NCBI GenBank assembly: GCA_963678705.1
Contig: OY783210.1
Location: 18,105,331 to 18,169,330, forward strand
Source of the DNA: Panorpa germanica
Taxonomy: Eukaryota; Arthropoda; Insecta; Mecoptera; Panorpidae
Direction: 5' to 3'
Length of the DNA: 64,000 nt
Numbering within the stretch: position 1 is the stretch's first letter; each line of letters opens with the position of its first letter. Below the pieces are notes generated by a model that was not told where the DNA came from, searched no databases, and saw only the letters and a program-made list of their open reading frames with translations. The position numbers and the translations under genes are program-made. Below are positions 62,388 to 64,000 of the stretch, in pieces.

Positions 62388-62690
62388 TTGTTTTCCTGTA
62401 AACGTGTAGAGTGCTCTCTACTAACTACATACATTCGCTCCTTGTTCGTTTCTCTTAAAACATTTGTTCATACAATTAATTCTAAAGTGGAACAAAATTT
62501 GTTAAACCTATGTGCGAGTAGAGTGTTACATCGCATCGCGACAATGTGGCATAACTATGAACTATTAAATCATATCGTACTTTAAGCCTTCAACTACCAT
62601 AATAAATGTACTTGTAACGAATACCTGGAGTCAGTGGTGAATAAGATGCGGTCCGAGAGCCTTGATGATTTTAAATATCAAGAATCCACA
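62388..62690 (+). pseudogene. Possible decayed coding segment, interrupted by one stop
   Basis: A frame reading VECSLLTTYIRSLFVSL, then NLLNLCASRVLHRIATMWHN, reaches TAA at 62583-62585. It then continues in the same frame with NEYLESVVNKMRSESLDDFK and YQESTIS. Both halves have more coding-like composition than their surroundings, so one nonsense change in an older coding segment is plausible. I recognise no family and no splice sites. Confidence 0.28.
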
Positions 62691-62744
62691 ATATCTATAC
62701 TATGTGTGGTCATTCTTAATAAGAAAAAAACATTTTTATTCGAT

Positions 62745-63320
62745 TTATTTTTAATATAGTTGTCTTTCAGCTCCATACACTTTTCCTATCGATTCAAGTC
62801 ATCCAAAAAGCCAGGATTTGTCAAACGCTGTAAAATAACGACCTACTGTAGCAATCACGTCTTCATTGTTAGCAAATCTTTTACCACCAAGTCAGATTTT
62901 TAAGATAAAGAAAAGAAAATTGTCTGACAGCGCTAAATCTGGCGAGTAGGATGCGTCAGAAATCAATTCCGAATTTAAATTTTTGATTTTGGTTATCGCG
63001 AAACCTGACATGTTGGTTGATACATTGTCTTAATAAAACAACACTTTGTTTTTTATGAAATGTGTTTGGTTTTACTCGCTATTTATTGTTTTTCTTTTTT
63101 GAAGATAGTCAATGAAGATTACGCTATGCGTATATATTTACCTGCGGATGGAACTTTTCTTTTTTCTTCACTTTTGAAGCTGATTCACTCTTAAATAGTC
63201 CATTGCTTTACCTGTTCTTTCGTATCAGGTGTGAAGTGATAGACCGTTGGTTATGATTGGACACTCGTCTGAACATCTGCACATATGCGATGTAAAGTAT
63301 CTTTTGAAATGGCTTCTATG
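62745..63320 (-). pseudogene. mariner transposase relic, minus strand
   Basis: Reading the minus strand from about 63320, conserved mariner blocks occur in order: HFTPDTKEQVKQW (63239-63200), a segment matching IFIDYL-K-KTIN, VLFY and DN (second Asp region), and SYSPDLALSDNF. After a stop come GKRFANNEDVIATVGRYF and, at the end, EKCMELKDNY. The third catalytic Asp position (LSDN) is kept. Several frameshifts and stops separate the blocks, so it cannot make a transposase. It lies in what would be the intron upstream of the exon at 63452. Confidence 0.8.
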
Positions 63321-63451
63321 CAACCAACAGCTTAGTTAATTCATAAAGTCTTTAAAAAATTGTATTAACATATATTGAACCGTTACCACAAAAGATTGGT
63401 AATCACTGTATAACATACATAAAACTAAAGCAACCCTTTTGTACTTTTCAG

Positions 63452-63568
63452 GGGGATGAACATGGACCGATCACGTCACTGTCCTACTGTCGTGAGCTGT
63501 GGATGGGTCTTTCTGGAGCCATAGGTACCCTGGAGACTCCAGCAAAGCAGTTAAGAAGTGTTATATAA
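63452..63568 (+). CDS. Probable terminal exon, 38 codons plus stop
   Basis: After an acceptor (ACCCTTTTGTACTTTTCAG) the G+C content jumps to about 50%. Entered in phase 0, the frame reads GDEHGPITSLSYCRELWMGL, then SGAIGTLETPAKQLRSVI, and stops at TAA (63566-63568), where A+T-rich DNA resumes. A second frame is open for 23 codons, so phase is not proven. An internal ATAG|GTACCC is a weaker possible donor. I do not recognise the protein. No clear AATAAA follows within view. Upstream exons were not identified; the degraded segment at 62388-62690 is not clearly connected. Confidence 0.42.
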   Translation, partial: GDEHGPITSLSYCRELWMGLSGAIGTLETPAKQLRSVI

Positions 63569-63639
63569 TGTAATATACTCGTACAGTGAACATTACGTAT
63601 AGAGAAGTGTTTTCATACTCTGTTGAACCTAACCTGGTG

Positions 63640-63742
63640 GCGTCACGTGACAAAATCGGAAACAGTTAGCTCCAGTTGCTCTTCCGGATTCCATTCCGGT
63701 TTTAGTATAATGGTGCCTAAAATGCAGATTTCTACGTTACTG
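63640..63742 (+). CDS. Possible first exon of a gene running off the right edge
   Basis: A GC-richer segment with an E-box-like cacgtgac (63644-63651) leads to ATG at 63710. The eleven codons MVPKMQISTLL end at CTG|GTGAGTAC, a consensus donor (63742/63743), in phase 0. The coding part is only 33 nt, so the call rests on composition, start context (ataATGG) and the donor. The next exon would lie beyond the window. The product is unknown. Confidence 0.38.
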
Positions 63743-64000
63743 GTGAGTACGCTTTCTGACTGATATTGATTTAAATGATGTGTTCTTTGTGATTAATAGT
63801 GTCACTAGATGTAATAAATTCTATATTCGTTCAACTGGAATATAAAGGATTTTCTTGACAAGTGCAACATTCCTCAAAAAAGAGAAAAATAGTTTCATTC
63901 TTTTGTAAAACCAAATTTTTATCAAAAGCCTAACACAACCCAGTAAACATTTTGGTGTCACTTTGCCATCATATTAAAGATGCCCATGATTTTTTTGTCA
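63743..64000. other. A+T-rich sequence at the right edge
   Basis: No feature was recognised. If the exon at 63640-63742 is real, this is its first intron. Confidence 0.5.

Noticed and set aside
1-64000. CRISPR array, bacterial operon or phage system
   Set aside because: No direct-repeat/spacer pattern, no ribosome-binding sites and no clustered long ORFs; all signals are those of an animal genome.

Overview
This window looks like a gene-poor stretch of an insect nuclear genome. It is roughly 70% A+T by eye. It has no operons and no long host ORF, but it has spliceosome-type splice signals, (TA)n microsatellites, many small inverted-repeat elements, tRNA-derived SINEs with A-rich tails, mariner relics, an I/R1/Jockey-type LINE relic and a BEL/Pao LTR element. 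Several repeat textures recall Lepidoptera, but I cannot fix the order from sequence alone.

The one long open frame (55909-57594) lies in a young LTR element at 54935-58058. Its two 309-bp LTRs look identical and it has a perfect 5-bp target duplication (gtcat). A sequence matching the 3' end of tRNA-Tyr lies 8 bp inside the 5' LTR. The frame joins a BEL/Pao Gag domain (DUF1759) to short remnants from before and after the reverse transcriptase, so it is an internally deleted, non-autonomous element with its frame intact.

Other mobile DNA by position: inverted-repeat elements at 2554, 8683, 18136, 19720, 23107, 25993, 26663, 29509, 41975 and 52491; fragments of the 18136 family at 223, 58263 and 61597; an intact SINE with a 13-bp duplication at 60131-60401 and related 3' tails at 7192 and 13530; a LINE 3' relic at 13030-13486; mariner transposase relics at 32165-32430 (+) and 62745-63320 (-); an unclassified dispersed repeat at 11180 and 33270.

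Host coding potential is limited to short exon candidates in GC-richer islands. The best is a minus-strand model. It starts with a signal-peptide-like exon at 47972-47830 ending at a consensus donor, continues with a 38-nt exon at 45623-45586 whose only open frame matches the incoming phase, and may end at 41106-41057 or at 39172-39122 plus 38928-38701. A weaker plus-strand series lies at 5208-5285, 9080-9106 and 11681-11709. At the right edge there is a likely terminal exon (63452-63568) and a possible first exon of another gene (63710-63742). I could not assign any of these to a known family. Exon calls were made by eye and need transcript support; the rest of the window appears to be intron or intergenic DNA.
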